A stretch of DNA of 64,000 nt from positions 77,440,574 through 77,504,573 of the forward strand of contig CM055899.1 of the NCBI GenBank assembly GCA_029582155.1. Direction: 5' to 3'. This document shows positions 47,310 through 59,699 of the stretch, one piece after another. Both the position numbers and the translations under genes were made by a program. Each line of letters opens with the position of its first letter. The stretch's first letter is position 1. The notes beneath the pieces are model-generated. The model worked only from the letters and a program-made list of their open reading frames with translations, did no database searches and was not told the origin of the DNA. This stretch comes from Panopea generosa. Lineage: Eukaryota; Mollusca; Bivalvia; Adapedonta; Hiatellidae.

Positions 47310-47833
47310 ATGAATGCTTCAATCTGATTGGTTGAATCCCGAACTAAACAAGTCAAGTAAAATTAACTATTGACCACTTTTTCCTTCAAAAATGAACTAT
47401 TGACCATTTATTATGTCGAAACCGGTTCTGTCAGGTTACCGAGTCAATAGCACAAATGAAACCTTCTCCCGTTTTCATGCTGATAGTCATTCAAACTCCA
47501 TTAAATTTTGCTCTACTCGATAAAACAACAGTTAAACTGAACTGTTTATAATATTCCGTAGATTAAAACTGATTCTGAAGTCGCACTTTTTTAACGCTAA
47601 AATATAATTAAACCATTTTCCACAACTGACATGTTTTTATAATGACGTCAGGTTGTATACGTATTGACGTTGATGACGTTATTTTGATCAAGAGCGGATT
47701 CAGAATGTAGCTCAGTACCGGTTTCGACAGAATAAGTGGTGAATAGTTCATTTTTGAAGGAATAAGTGGTCAATAGTTCATTTTATTTGGCTTGATTAGT
47801 TCGGGTTTCAACCATTCAGACTGAAGCATTCAT
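47310..47833. mobile_element. Foldback/MITE-like element with 115 bp inverted repeats
   Basis: Left arm ATGAATGCTTCAATCTGATT, CCCGAACTAAACAAGTCAAG, GAACTATTGACC, GTCGAAACCGGT. The reverse complement of the right end gives ATGAATGCTTCAGTCTGAAT, CCCGAACTAATCAAGCC, GAACTATTGACC and GTCGAAACCGGT in the same order. About 524 bp, no coding frame. Confidence 0.8.
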
Positions 47834-47882
47834 TTTTATATACGACAATACGTTTTACATACATATGTATACACCACTAAGG

Positions 47883-48017
47883 CCATAATGAATTAATTAC
47901 TAGATTATCATCCAAGTCAACCCCCTAGTTTGCATGCCGGACGGCATATATATAAATTCCATTCTGCCCCTTTTTATGAAAACAATGGATGGGAATCTAG
48001 TAATTAATTTATAATGG
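47883..48017. mobile_element. Small MITE-like element with 32 bp inverted repeats
   Basis: CCATAATGAATTAATTACTA at the left pairs with TAGTAATTAATTTATAATGG at the right, extending inward through GATT and ATCCA. About 135 bp. Confidence 0.7.
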
Positions 48018-48330
48018 CATAATCATGAAATGACTTTAGTACACGTAAATGTAAATGAAATTGTTGTTCAACTGATATTATATTACGAAACCTGGACAAC
48101 CATTGTATATCCATAGATAACATCTTACATCATTATAACAAAGTAAACCATGTGATTCTAAGGTTTTCTATTTATTCTTAATTAGCCGCATTTAACATAG
48201 GTGATTGTGTATACCTCCTGAGTGGACACTAATATTGCACGAGACGTCTCAGTACTAAGCTATTTTATTATATCATAGGTACAAAAATGTCGATGACCTA
48301 AACAAATCTTATCTTTTCGTTCACATACAG
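48018..48330. other. AT-rich sequence upstream of the plus-strand exon
   Basis: Only the pyrimidine-rich acceptor region just before 48331 is notable. Confidence 0.4.
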
Positions 48331-48573
48331 CTATCAACAGTGCAGAGGTGTGGTTTTCCTCTTGCCCGGAACACTACATTTGGAAATTTGTATGCCTTGA
48401 CAACGCTCTTCTTAAACACTGCCCCTTGCACCAAGCTTTTGTAATTCTGATTGTGCCTAATGTCGATGACAAGTCTGAAGCAGACGAATTACCTTTGATG
48501 GGAATAGCAAATACGGGACTGACAATCGGAGGTCATCTTAACGTGCAGACTTACAATAGCCACGTAAAGAACA
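48331..48573 (+). CDS. Phase-1-symmetric 81-codon exon, unknown domain
   Basis: Plus-strand exon bounded by acceptor TTCACATACAG and donor AACA|GTAAGT. It enters with two carried bases and leaves with one, so it could be inserted, skipped or duplicated without a frameshift, as is common for extracellular modules. The peptide starts INSAEVWFSSCPEHYIWKF, contains three cysteines (SSCPEH, FVCLD, KHCPLH), an acidic turn (DDKSEADELP) and a glycine-rich segment (MGIANTGLTIGGHLN). Codon use and composition look coding against the AT-rich surroundings. An apparent start inside it is a GTG, not a true initiator. I do not recognise the family. No partner exon with matching phase is evident in the window, so the gene presumably continues through large introns. 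Confidence 0.55.
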
Positions 48574-48992
48574 GTAAGTTATTTTTACGTTTGACGATCA
48601 CGAATACAAATGCATGGCTGTGTGAGCATTTTACTTTGTCCAAAAACAATCCATTCAATAATATAAGCAATATAAATCAAATTAGGAAGACGTATGCACA
48701 TTTATTAAAGACCGCAAGTACTTTGATTTGTGTTCAGTATTTACTGGCTTAAACGATATGTCAACTAATTTCAGAAATGACTTAACATTACTATCGAATA
48801 CCAAGCAATCTTATCTTAGCTGAATATAAAGTTTATTGTTTTATTCTAAACATGCTGTTTTAGTTTTAATTTGTTATATTGATTTCGATTATACTATTGT
48901 GGTATATGCTTCGTCTACAAGCTCTCGACGTTGTTTTTTTTTGCAAACGGCCGTTCCAATATGCATCCCCGTTGTGGCGTTTTCTGCATCCT
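48574..48992. other. Presumed intron start, nothing else recognised
   Basis: Follows the GTAAGT donor at 48574. The open frame continues past the donor to about 48752, but its composition shifts to AT-rich with atypical codons, as expected for intron read-through. Confidence 0.4.
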
Positions 48993-49240
48993 GGTCCGGA
49001 TAGCTTAGTCGGTAGCGCGTCCGACTATCAATCCAAAGAGTCATGAGTATGAATCCTTGTCCGGCCACAGTCTTCGTGATGAGAACATTACGTCTCATTG
49101 TCATTCATCTTTCATAGCTGATTCAAGTGAGAAAATTAGCAATCACTTGTGAAGGTGGATGTGCTCGAATACTGGTCCAGGATCCCAGGTTCGGAACTTT
49201 AACGGCATACACTGAGGCTAAATATTTAAACATTCAAACA
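48993..49240 (+). mobile_element. tRNA-derived SINE, family B, copy 3
   Basis: GGTCCGGATAGCTTAGTCGG (A box), GCGCGTCCGACTATCAATCC, degraded B box ATGAGTATGAATCC, then GTCCGGCCACAGTCTTCG, GTGGATGTGCTCGAATACTG and TTAAACATTCAAACAAA. It has the most complete head of the three family B copies. Confidence 0.85.
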
Positions 49241-49244
49241 AAAT

Positions 49245-50145
49245 ATTCCGCTGTATATGTGCAGCGGCCTGACTTTATTCGTTCGATGCATTATTTGTGA
49301 CAGTATTATCTTGTCATTTTAATACCTCGTCTCCTGTTTACATAAACAAGGTGTAAAGAAAGTTCGTAGACATCAGCAAAATATGTTTTACTTCTTTAAG
49401 TAACTCCCCAAGTTTGTCCATTACATATACTTAAGATTCAGTATACCGCAGCGGTGAAAATTAACTCAACAATCAATTCGTTACCCCACCCTGTTTTTTC
49501 ACCATATACTCGATGTAAATCTAAATGTGATCAATATTTGCACTTTTACAAAAAAAGCATTACATACATTCAGTTCCAAATAGTGTTACTATATAAAATA
49601 TTTATAAAGATACCAAAAATTAACGCTGGCATTCTACATTAATCGATATATCTTGAAATCTTTACAGACATATATTCGGATGGTCCAAATCGGTACCATC
49701 TTGATCAAGGGGAGATAACAATGTTACTTCCTTAAGGGGTAGAGTTCCAGGCTGTTTCCTAAAATGTATATTTTAAAACATTTGGGGAATCCACAGTGGT
49801 TGATAGATAAAAAGAAAGAACACGGATTGCCTCACCTCTACTTTTGTGACGATCCCCGATATTATGTGTTTCTTTCTTCAACACCTCCGCAAATATCGAA
49901 CAAGTGTTAAAAAATTCAATATTTGGTATGTTTTATTATCGTTATAGATAATACTTTAAAAGTGTTGGGCATACTATAAGTTCTGATTGTACAGCACATT
50001 TATTTTGAAACTGTTTGGAACTATTTTGTCGGTCGGAGGAAACAGTATAACAAAGGTTATAGAACAAAATTATAAATGCGCCTCACGATGACTACAGAAG
50101 GCATCGTTACGCTCGCTCACGTTCCAAAATGAAAGTGACACTAAA
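49245..50145. other. Unique sequence, nothing recognised
   Basis: No repeat or exon with paired splice sites. Confidence 0.35.
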
Positions 50146-50150
50146 CACTT

Positions 50151-52458
50151 TAGTAGTTTACTACTACAGTAGACATAGTACCACTACATATGTATTACAC
50201 TCTATGGTGGTTATCACAGGGTCTCCTAGCGGTGTCTCTATACAAATACAGATACAAACATAAGTAAAATACCTACAGTGGACATAGTACCACTACATAT
50301 GTATGACACTCTATGGTGGTTATCACTGGGTCTCCCCGCGGTGTCTCTATAAAAATACAGATACAAATATAAGTAAAATACCTACAGTGGACATAGTACC
50401 ACTACATATGTATGACACTCTATGGTGGTTATCACAGGGTCTCCCCGCGGTGTCTCTATAAAAATACAGATACAAACATAAGTAAAATACCTACAGTAGA
50501 CATAGTACCACTACATATGTATTACACTATATGGTGGTTATCACAGGGTCTCCTAGCGGTGTCTCTACACAAATACAGATACAAACATAAGTAAAAGACC
50601 TACAGTGGACATAGTACCACTACATATGTATGCAACTCTATGGTGGTTATCACAGGGTCTCCCCGTGGTGTCTCTATAAAAATACAGATACAAATATAAG
50701 TAAAATACCTACAGTGGACATAGTACCACTACATATGTATGACACTCTATGGTGGTTATCACAGGGTCTCCCCGCGGTGTCTCTATAAAAATACAGATAC
50801 AAACATAAGTAAAATACCTACAGTAGACATAGTACCACTACATATGTATTACACTCTATGGTGGTTATCACAGGGTCTCCTAGCGGTGTCTCTACACAAA
50901 TACAGATACAAACATAAGTAAAAGACCTACAGTGGACACAGTACCACTACATATGTATGCAACTCTATGGTGGTTATCACAGGGTCTCCCCGTGGTGTCT
51001 CTATAAAAATACAGATACAAATATAAGTAAAATACCTACAGTGGACATAGTACCACTACATATGTATGACACTCTATGGTGGTTATCACAGGGTCTCCCC
51101 GCGGTGTCTCTATAAAAATACAGATACAAACATAAGTAAAATACCTACAGTAGACATAGTACCACTACATATGTATTACACTCTATGGTGGTTATCACAG
51201 GGTCTCCTAGCGGTGTCTCTACACAAATACAGATACAAACATAAGTAAAAGACCTACAGTGGACACAGTACCACTACATATGTATGCAACTCTATGGTGG
51301 TTATCACAGGGTCTCCCCGTGGTGTCTCTATAAAAATACAGATACAAATATAAGTAAAATACCTACAGTGGACATAGTACCACTACATATGTATGACACT
51401 CTATGGTGGTTATCACAGGGTCTCCCCGCGGTGTCTCTATAAAAATACAGATACAAACATAAGTAAAAGACCTACAGTGGACATAGTACCACTACATATG
51501 TATTACACACTATGGTGGTTATCACCGGGTCGCCCCGCGCTGTCTCTATAAAAATACAGATACAAACATAAGTAAAATACCTACCGTGGATAAAGTACCA
51601 CTAGATATGTATTACACTCTATGGTGGTTATCACAGGGTCTCCCCGCGGTGTCTCTATAAAAATACAGATACAAACATAAGTAAAATACCTACAGTGGAC
51701 AAAGTGCCACTAGATATGTATGACACTCTATTGTGGTTATTACAGGGTCTCCCTGCGGTGTCTCTATAAAAATACAGATACAAACATAGGTAAAATACCT
51801 ACAGCGGACATAGTACCACTACATATGTATGACACTCTATGGTGGTTATCACCGGGTCTCCCCGCGGTGTCTCTATAAAAATACAGATACAAACATAAGT
51901 AAAAGACCTACAGTGGACAAAGTGCCACTAGATATGTATGACATTCTATGGTGGTTATCACAGGGTCTCCCCGCGGTGTCTCTATAAAAATACAGATACA
52001 AACATAAGTAAAATACCTACAGCGGACATAGTACCACTACATACGTATGACACTCTATGGTGGTTATCACCGGGTCTCCCCGCGGTATCTCTATAAAAAT
52101 ACAGATACAAACATAGGTAATATACCTACAGTGGACATAGTACCACTAGATATGTATTACACACTATGGTGGTTATCACAGGGTCTCCTCACGGTGTCTC
52201 TATAAAAATACAGATACAAACATAGGTAATATACCTACAGTGGACATAGTACCACTACATATGTATGACACTCTATGGTGGTTATCACAGGGTCTCCCCG
52301 CGGTATCTCTATAAAAATACAAATACAAACATAAGTAAAATACCTACAGTAGACATAGTACCACTACATATGTATTACACACTATGGTGGTTATCACAGG
52401 GTCTCCACGCGGTGTCTCTATAAAAATACAGATACAAACATAAGTAAAATACCTACAG
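50151..52458 (+). repeat. 109 bp minisatellite, about 21 units, 327 bp higher-order repeat
   Basis: Unit contains CTCTATGGTGGTTATCACAG, GGTCTCCCCGCGGTGTCTC and CATAGTACCACTACATATGT. From about 50.4 to 51.45 kb three unit variants (TAGCGGTG, CCGTGGTG, CCGCGGTG forms) cycle with period 327 bp and are nearly identical between cycles; the identical 60-codon frames at 50412, 50739 and 51066 reflect this. Later units are less ordered. Confidence 0.96.
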
Positions 52459-52459
52459 A

Positions 52460-52690
52460 CGTTTTGACGATGACGATCAGTGATATACTGATAATACTCA
52501 GTACTGGTTTTACCCGGGAGCGATTCAAGCTCTGAACTTTCATCGCAATCGAACTAAAATAAATTTGTATAAACTAAACAAACATACAATTAATTAATTG
52601 TAATTGATTTCGATCAACGATAGTTGTAAAGATGTTTATTTAAATCCGTATATCCAGTAATTAGATTTTCTTTTACATTGATGTCCAACC
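52460..52690. other. Short spacer between array and candidate exon
   Basis: Nothing beyond the donor at 52693 is recognised. Confidence 0.4.
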
Positions 52691-52693
52691 TAC

Positions 52694-52908
52694 CTTCAAT
52701 GGACGATCTAAATTCTGAGCAATCATTGGATGGTTTTATAGCATAAAACAGTGAACAACTTTCGTCGTCATTGTCATGGCAACAATCATAATGCGAGTCG
52801 TCATTACTTGTTGAATCTCTTTCTAGAAGTAGAGATCTTCCATATGGTGATCTTTCCCCCCCCCCCCCCCCCCCCCCATCCCCGCTCCGTGTATAACAGC
52901 CTATGACC
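52694..52908 (-). CDS. Candidate exon, Asp/Cys-rich with a polyglycine tract
   Basis: The minus strand has a donor ATTGAAG|GTAGGT closing an open frame that reads DDSHYDCCHDNDDESCSLFY, then AIKPSNDCSEFRSSIEG. Upstream is GERSPYGRSLLLERDSTSND, and before that a run of 22 G bases that would encode about seven glycines. A weak acceptor (TTATTATAG) lies at about 52909. The exon leaves in phase 1, which does not match the exon at 35137. If it belongs to the ankyrin-repeat gene, at least one exon between them is missing; it may equally be another gene or an unused frame. Confidence 0.35.
52856..52877 (+). repeat. C22 homopolymer
   Basis: Uninterrupted 22 C. On the minus strand it falls in the open frame of the candidate exon as polyglycine. 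Confidence 0.97.
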
Positions 52909-52909
52909 A

Positions 52910-53515
52910 CTATAATAACATGTCAAATATTTATGTTGTAATATTGATTTTATATCTAGAAATATATAAATACGTCTTGAATCATTTGAAAGGTAGTGAG
53001 TTAGGAGTCAGAAAAGATGTTAATATTTTAATGAACACAGAGCATGTCAGTGTCGTTTATGAATAAAATACGAATTATTTGAAATTTCAAATACGATAAA
53101 ATGTGACTTAAAACAATATTTTCAAAGGACAAAATATCCATATACTTGAAATAAATCTTGCTCATACTGTTTGATGACCGTCACTTAGTGCTTCGGAGTC
53201 TATCTAAAATAAACCAACAATAGGTTATCAATAAACGGATGAAATCAGTCAAAATGAAACATCGGAACTCATTTGTTATGTGACTAAATACATTGCAATT
53301 TTAGTGACAAATCTATTTTACACTATCATGGGCGCGTACGCAAAGTTAGAATATCATTCTTGAAAAATCCTGATATAATTCCTTTGAAAAAATGAAAGGT
53401 TAGATATAAAGGTTTAGTATAACGTATTAGATTTTTTTCTTTAAACAATTCAATTTTTGTTTTTAACCATATATCCATTAAATTTGCAAGTCTTTATGAG
53501 GACAGTCTGTGTCCG
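52910..53515. other. AT-rich sequence, nothing recognised
   Basis: No feature supported before the AT-rich array begins. Confidence 0.4.
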
Positions 53516-53519
53516 CCAA

Positions 53520-55955
53520 TATAATAAAGTTCTACCAAAATATTTCTACATAAGTAAACATCAATAAAATTCCGCCAAAACGTTTCGAAATAAATAAATT
53601 ATAATAAAGTTCTACCAAAATATTTCTAAATCAATAATTAATAATGAAGTTCTAAAACTTATTTTGAAACAAATGAATAATAATAAAGTTCTACCAAAAT
53701 ATTTCTAACTAAATAAATAATAATAATTTTATATACCAAACTATTTCGGAATAAATCAATGATAATTAAGTTCTCAACTTATTTAGAAATAAATCAATAA
53801 TTATAATGTTTTAAACCTATTTATATATAAATAAATAGTAATAAATCTTTCCTAAAATATTTCGAAATAAATCAATAATAATAAAGTTCTAACCTTATTT
53901 AGAAATAAATAAATATTAATAAAGTTCTAAACCTATTTAGAAATAAATCAATAATAATAATGTTATAAACCTATTTAGATATAAATAAATAATAATAAAG
54001 TTCTACCAAAATAAATAAATAATAATTAAGTTCTAAATTTATTTAGAAATAAATAAATAATAATAAATTTCAACCAAAATATTTCGATTTAAATAAATAA
54101 AACTAAAGTACTAAAATTGATTTCGAAATAAATAAATAATAATAAAGTTCTAACAAAATATTTCGAAATAAATAAATAATAATAAAATACTTAAACTTAT
54201 TTAGAAATAAATAAAAATAATAAAGTTCTACCAAAATATTTCGAAATAAATAAATAATAATAAAGTTCTGTGAAAATATTTGAAAATAAATAAATAATTA
54301 TCAATTTCTAAAAATTATTTATCAATAAATAACTTATAATAATATTCTACCAAAATATTTCGAAATCAATAAATGGTAATAAAGATCTAAAACTTGAAAT
54401 AGATTAATAATAATTCAGTTCTAAACTTATTTAGAAAGAAAGAAATAATAATAAAATTCTGCTAAAAATTCTCTCAATAAATAATTTTTTTTTAGAATTT
54501 AATCAATGATAATAAAGTTATAAACCAATTTAAATAGAAATAAATAATTATCAAGTTCTACCAAAATATTTATCAGCAATAAATAATAATCAAGTTCTAA
54601 AATTTATTAAGAAATAAATAAATAATAATAAAGTTCTTCCAAAATATTTCTTATCAATAAATAATAATGAAGATCTAAAAGTTATTTGGAAATAAATCAA
54701 AGATAATTAAATTCTAAAATTTATTTAGAAATCAATAAATATGAATGAAGTTCTTCCAAAGTATTTCTTTTCAATAAATGATAATAAAGTTCTAAAAGAT
54801 ATTTAGAAATAAATCAATGATAATAAAGTTCTACCAAAATATTTCGAAATAAATCAACAATAATAAAGTTCAAAACTTATTTAGAAAATAAATAAATAAT
54901 AATGAAGTTCTACCAAAATATTTCGGTTAAAATCAATAATAATAAACTACTAAAACTTATTTCGAAATAAATAACTAATTATGATGTTCAACCAAAATAT
55001 TTCGAAATAAATAAATTATAATAATTTTCTAAACTTATTTTGAAATAAATAAATAATAATTAAGATCTAAAACTTATTTATCTATTATTAACTAACAATA
55101 ATGTTCTACCAAAATATTTCGAAATAAATAAATAAATAATAATAAAGTTCTAAAACTAATTCATTAACAAATAAATAAAAATTAAGTTCTACCAAAATAT
55201 CCTATTTAGATATAAATAAGTAATAATAAAGTTCTACCAAAATATGTCTAAAATATGCCTTTATTTAGAAATAAATAAATAGTAATAAAGTTGGTAAACT
55301 TATTTAGATTGTATTAAAGTTTTTGAAAATAATACAATAACAATAAAGTTCCACCAAAATATTACGATTATATAAAAAGTAATGAAGTTCTACCAAAATA
55401 TTTCGAGATGAATAAATAATAATAAGGTTCAAAATTTATTTAGAAATGAATAAATAATAATAAAGTTTTAAACTTATTTAGATAAAATAAATGATAATAA
55501 AATTCCGCAAATGTATTTCGAAATAAATAAATAATAATAAAGTTCTAAAACTTAGTTAGAAATAAATAAATAATAATAAAGTTCTACTGAGAAATATTTC
55601 TAAATAAATCAATAATAATAAAACTCTACCAAAATATTTCGAAATAAATAAATAATAATAAAGTTCTAAAAATTATTTAGAAACTAATTAATAATACTAA
55701 AGTTCTAAAACTTAGTTAGAAATAAATGAATAATAATAAAGTTCTACTGAGAAACATTTCTAAATAAATCAATAATAATAAAATTCTACCAAAACATTTC
55801 GAAATAAATAATTAATAATAAATTTCTAACAAAAATAAATAATAATCAAGTTCTAAAACTTATTTAGAAACTATAAAATTCTTTGAAAATAATACAATAA
55901 GAATAAAGTTCTTCCAAAATAATAATAAAGTTCTCAACTTATTTCAAAATAAATA
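53520..55955 (+). repeat. AT-rich minisatellite, about 38-43 bp, left block
   Basis: Core AATAATAATAAAGTTCTACC and AAAATATTTCGAAATAAATA, with a second type having AAACTTATTTAGAAATAAAT. Units are highly variable in length and sequence and full of stops. About 60 units. Confidence 0.93.
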
Positions 55956-56172
55956 AATATTATAATTATTATATCTATTACAATTTTTACTATTAATTTT
56001 ATTATGATTGTTATTATTTCTATTATTTTTATCTATTTCATTATTATTATTGTTATGATTTTTTGTAGTTTTATTATTATTATTATTTCTATTCTATTAT
56101 TATTATTATTATTCTTATTTTATTATTTTTATTATAATTATCATCATCATCTTCATCATCATCATCCTCATT

Positions 56173-56252
<80 letters not shown>

Positions 56253-56880
56253 AACCATCATCATCATTATTATTATTATCATTCATTTCATTTCTTTTGA
56301 AAAACAAGTAATTACAACTTATACCAATCACTCTCGAAAACAAAAATGATATCAATTGAACCTGAATATAAATTATAATAGAAATTTTAATATCGATACA
56401 GTTTTCTGCTCATTTAGTGTAAAAACGTTAATTTTGCAGCTGCAATTTATTTAATGATGACATAATTAGAATAGGTACTATCTGAGTGAAATAAAAATAA
56501 TAATATTACCAATAATGCAAATAATGCAAATAATGCAAATAATAATAATAATTATAATAATAATAGCTAAAACGATAACGATAACGATGACGATCAAAAT
56601 AATAACAATAATAATAATGCTTTTAGTAATATGAATGCTACTACTACTAAAATTAATAATATAATAATAAAATGATAATAATAATTCTAACAATTATATC
56701 TGTTAAAAATTTTATTATCAATTTTATTATGATTGTTATTATTTTAATTATTTTGATCATTTTTATTGATTCTTTTATTATTATTGTAATAATTTTTAGT
56801 GTTTATAATATTAATTTGATTATGATTGTTATTATTATTATTGATATTATTATTATAAATAATAGTAAAGTTGTACCTAA
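55956..56880 (+). repeat. ATT/ATC microsatellite block inside the AT-rich array
   Basis: ATT-rich runs at 55.96-56.14 kb, a long (ATC)n run at about 56140-56250 with few interruptions, unique sequence at 56.3-56.47 kb, then more AAT/ATT runs to about 56.88 kb. Frames encode polyhistidine on plus and polyaspartate on minus; neither is a gene. Confidence 0.93.
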
Positions 56881-58640
56881 ATATTTCGAAATCAATAAAT
56901 AATAATAAATTTGTACCAAAATATTTCAGAATAAATGAATAATAATAAAGTTCTAAAACCCATTTCGAAATAAATAAATAATAATTAAGTTCTACCAAAA
57001 TATTTTAAAAAATTAATATATAATAATAAAGTTCTTAAATTTATTTAGAAATAAATAAAAAATGATAAAGTTCAACCAAAATATTTAGAAATAAATAAAA
57101 AAATAATAAAGTTTTGTCAAAATATTTCAAAAATAAATCAATAATAATAAATGTCTGCCAAAATATTTCGATATCAATAAATAATAATAAAATGCTGCCG
57201 AAATATTTCGAAATAAATAAATAATAATAAAGTTCTAAAACATATTTAGAAAAAAATAAAATCTCTTCCCAAATATTTCTTTATAAATAAATAAAAATAA
57301 AAATCTAAAATTTATTAAGAAATAAATAAATAATATTAAATGTCTAACAAAATATTTTTCAATAAATAAATAATAATAAAGTTCAAAACGTATTTAGAAA
57401 TGATTCAAAAATAATAAAGTTCTCAACTGATTTAGAAATAAATAAATATTAATGAAGTTCTGCGAAAATATTTCTCAATCACTGAATAATAATGAAGTTA
57501 AGACTTATTAAGAAAAAAAAAAAAAATAAATTTCTTCTCAAATATTTTTCAATAAATAAATAATGACAAAATTCAAAACTTATTTAGAAATCAATCAATA
57601 ATAATAAAGTTCTCAACTTATTTAGAAATTAATGAATAATAATAAAGTTCTACCAAACTTTTTCGAAATAAATAAATTATAATTAAATTTCTTCCAAAAT
57701 ATTTCGAAATACACTAGAAAAATAATGTTCTAACACTATTTATCAATCAATGAATAATAGTAAAGTTCTACCAAAAATATTATGATATAAATAGCTAAAA
57801 ATATGGTACTACCAAAATATTTCGAAAAAATCAATAAGAATTAAGTTAAAACAAAATTTTTCGAAATAAATAAATAAAAATAAAGTTCCAAACATAGTTA
57901 GAAATAAATCAATTATAATAAAGTTGTAAACTTGTTTCAAAATAAATAAATAATGATAAAGTACTAAAACTTATTTTGAAATAAATACAAAAAATGAAGT
58001 TCTACCAAAATATTTCGAAATTAATAAATAATCATAAAGTTCAAAATTTATTTAGAAATGAATCAATAATAATAAAGTTCTAAACTTATTTAGATATCAA
58101 TCAATGATAATCAAGTTTTAAACTAATTTAGAAATGAATCAATAATTATAAAGTTCTAAACTTATTTAGATATCAATCAATGATAATCAAGTTTTAAACT
58201 AATCTAGAAATGAATCAATAATTATAAAGTTCTAAACTTATTTAGATATCAATCAATGATAATCAAGTTTTAAACTAATTTAGAAATGAATCAATAATTA
58301 TAAAGTTCTAAACTTATTTAGATATCAATCAATGATAATCAAGTTTTAAACTAATTTAGAAATAAATCAATAATTATAAAGTTCTAAACTTATTTAGATA
58401 TAAATAAATAATAATAAAGTTCTACCAAAATATTTCGAATTCAATAAATAATTATAATGCACTAAAATTTATTTAAAAATAAATAAATGATAATAAAGTT
58501 CTAAATCTATTTAGAAATAAATAAAGATAAAGTTCTAAAACTTATTTAGAAATAAACAAATAATAATAAAGTTTAAAACTTATTTAAAAAATAAATCAAT
58601 AATAATAAAGATTAAACTTATCTAGAAATAAATAAATAAT
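56881..58640 (+). repeat. AT-rich minisatellite, right block with 76 bp higher-order unit
   Basis: Same unit family as the left block. At 58081-58385 a 76 bp dimer (TAAACTTATTTAGATATCAA, CAAGTTTTAAACTAATTTAG) repeats four times nearly unchanged with exact 76 bp spacing (58081, 58157, 58233, 58309). Confidence 0.93.
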
Positions 58641-58995
58641 CAGCATGCACTTGGCAATACATAATGATTGAGATAATGACATTTAAACATCAAAGTTACT
58701 ATCAGGCACACCTGCAGCCGGAAATTCGCTGTGTCAACCGGAACCTTGTCGGGATTTGGTATCACCCGTGTATTTAGTACCCTGTACAAGGAACCAAACT
58801 TACACATTCATTCACTTTAATTGCCACATCGTTTATAAGACCTTACCATTGGATGTTTTTTAAAAAGAAGCTAACTTGTTTAGTATATGTTAATAACTGA
58901 CACAACTACCACATCAAATCACAACCAGCATGATTAATAATATATGTAGGCATCTTTATTGCTAAGTTTTGGTAATGCCAGAACGTGCATAATGC

Positions 58996-59074
58996 GACAT
59001 TTTAAAATAAGAATTTTATACAAACGGATAAATGCCATTTATCTGTTTGTATAAAATTCTTATTTTAAAATGTC
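58996..59074. repeat. 79 bp near-perfect palindrome
   Basis: Arms of 39 bp starting GACATTTTAAAATAAGAATT and ending with its complement, one mismatch, and a single central base. Confidence 0.97.
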
Positions 59075-59695
59075 ACAGTTTTGTGACGACAGGGTAACGG
59101 AGGCATGTCGACCCTTATTTCAATGTCACGGATTAAGTGTTTGTAGAATAGTGCAACCTATACAAATACTGCCATTTACACTTCGGATCTCGCACGGAGG
59201 CTGTCTGGCATATAGTACTAGATCATCAAAAAGGAAAGCTGTCGTTAATAGTCATGTTTCGTGCGACTTCCGCTGGCAGTTAATGTACATAATTATAACG
59301 AATCATTTTAGGGATAAATTGCCACATTTTTATATTTTAAGTGATGCATGCATACAGCCCATCGAATGATGCGTGTCTTTTTCCCAATGAACTGCCCAAG
59401 TTGGAGATTCGGATTAAAGTCTTTCATTATTCTCCATTATTCGTTTTCTATTATCTAACAATATTTAATGGTAAGATAATTATGAACTTGGAAATTTTTC
59501 AAACTTTTCGGGATTAAAAAAAAAGTTTTAAATTTATTGCTGTGTCCAGTAAATAATTGACTATATACATAAAAGTATGCCGTGTTTTCCCACATCGGAT
59601 CGACGTGAATCTGTGACAAAATGTCGACGCGAGTCACTCAACATTGTGACAGAGTCCCCAGGCGGCAGCGAATTGACGTGACCTGATACTATGGA
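59075..59695. other. Unique sequence, nothing recognised
   Basis: A plus-strand frame of 99 codons at 59070-59369 (MSQFCDDRVTEACRPLFQ) starts inside the palindrome arm. It has no recognisable domain and no acceptor or donor that fits, so I leave it uncalled. Confidence 0.35.
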
Positions 59696-59699
59696 CTGA

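Noticed and set aside
56004-56355. Polyhistidine and polyaspartate frames
   Set aside because: They are translations of an ATC/GAT microsatellite.
59070-59369. 99-codon plus-strand frame
   Set aside because: Starts inside the palindrome arm, no domain and no fitting splice sites; length is within chance for the region.
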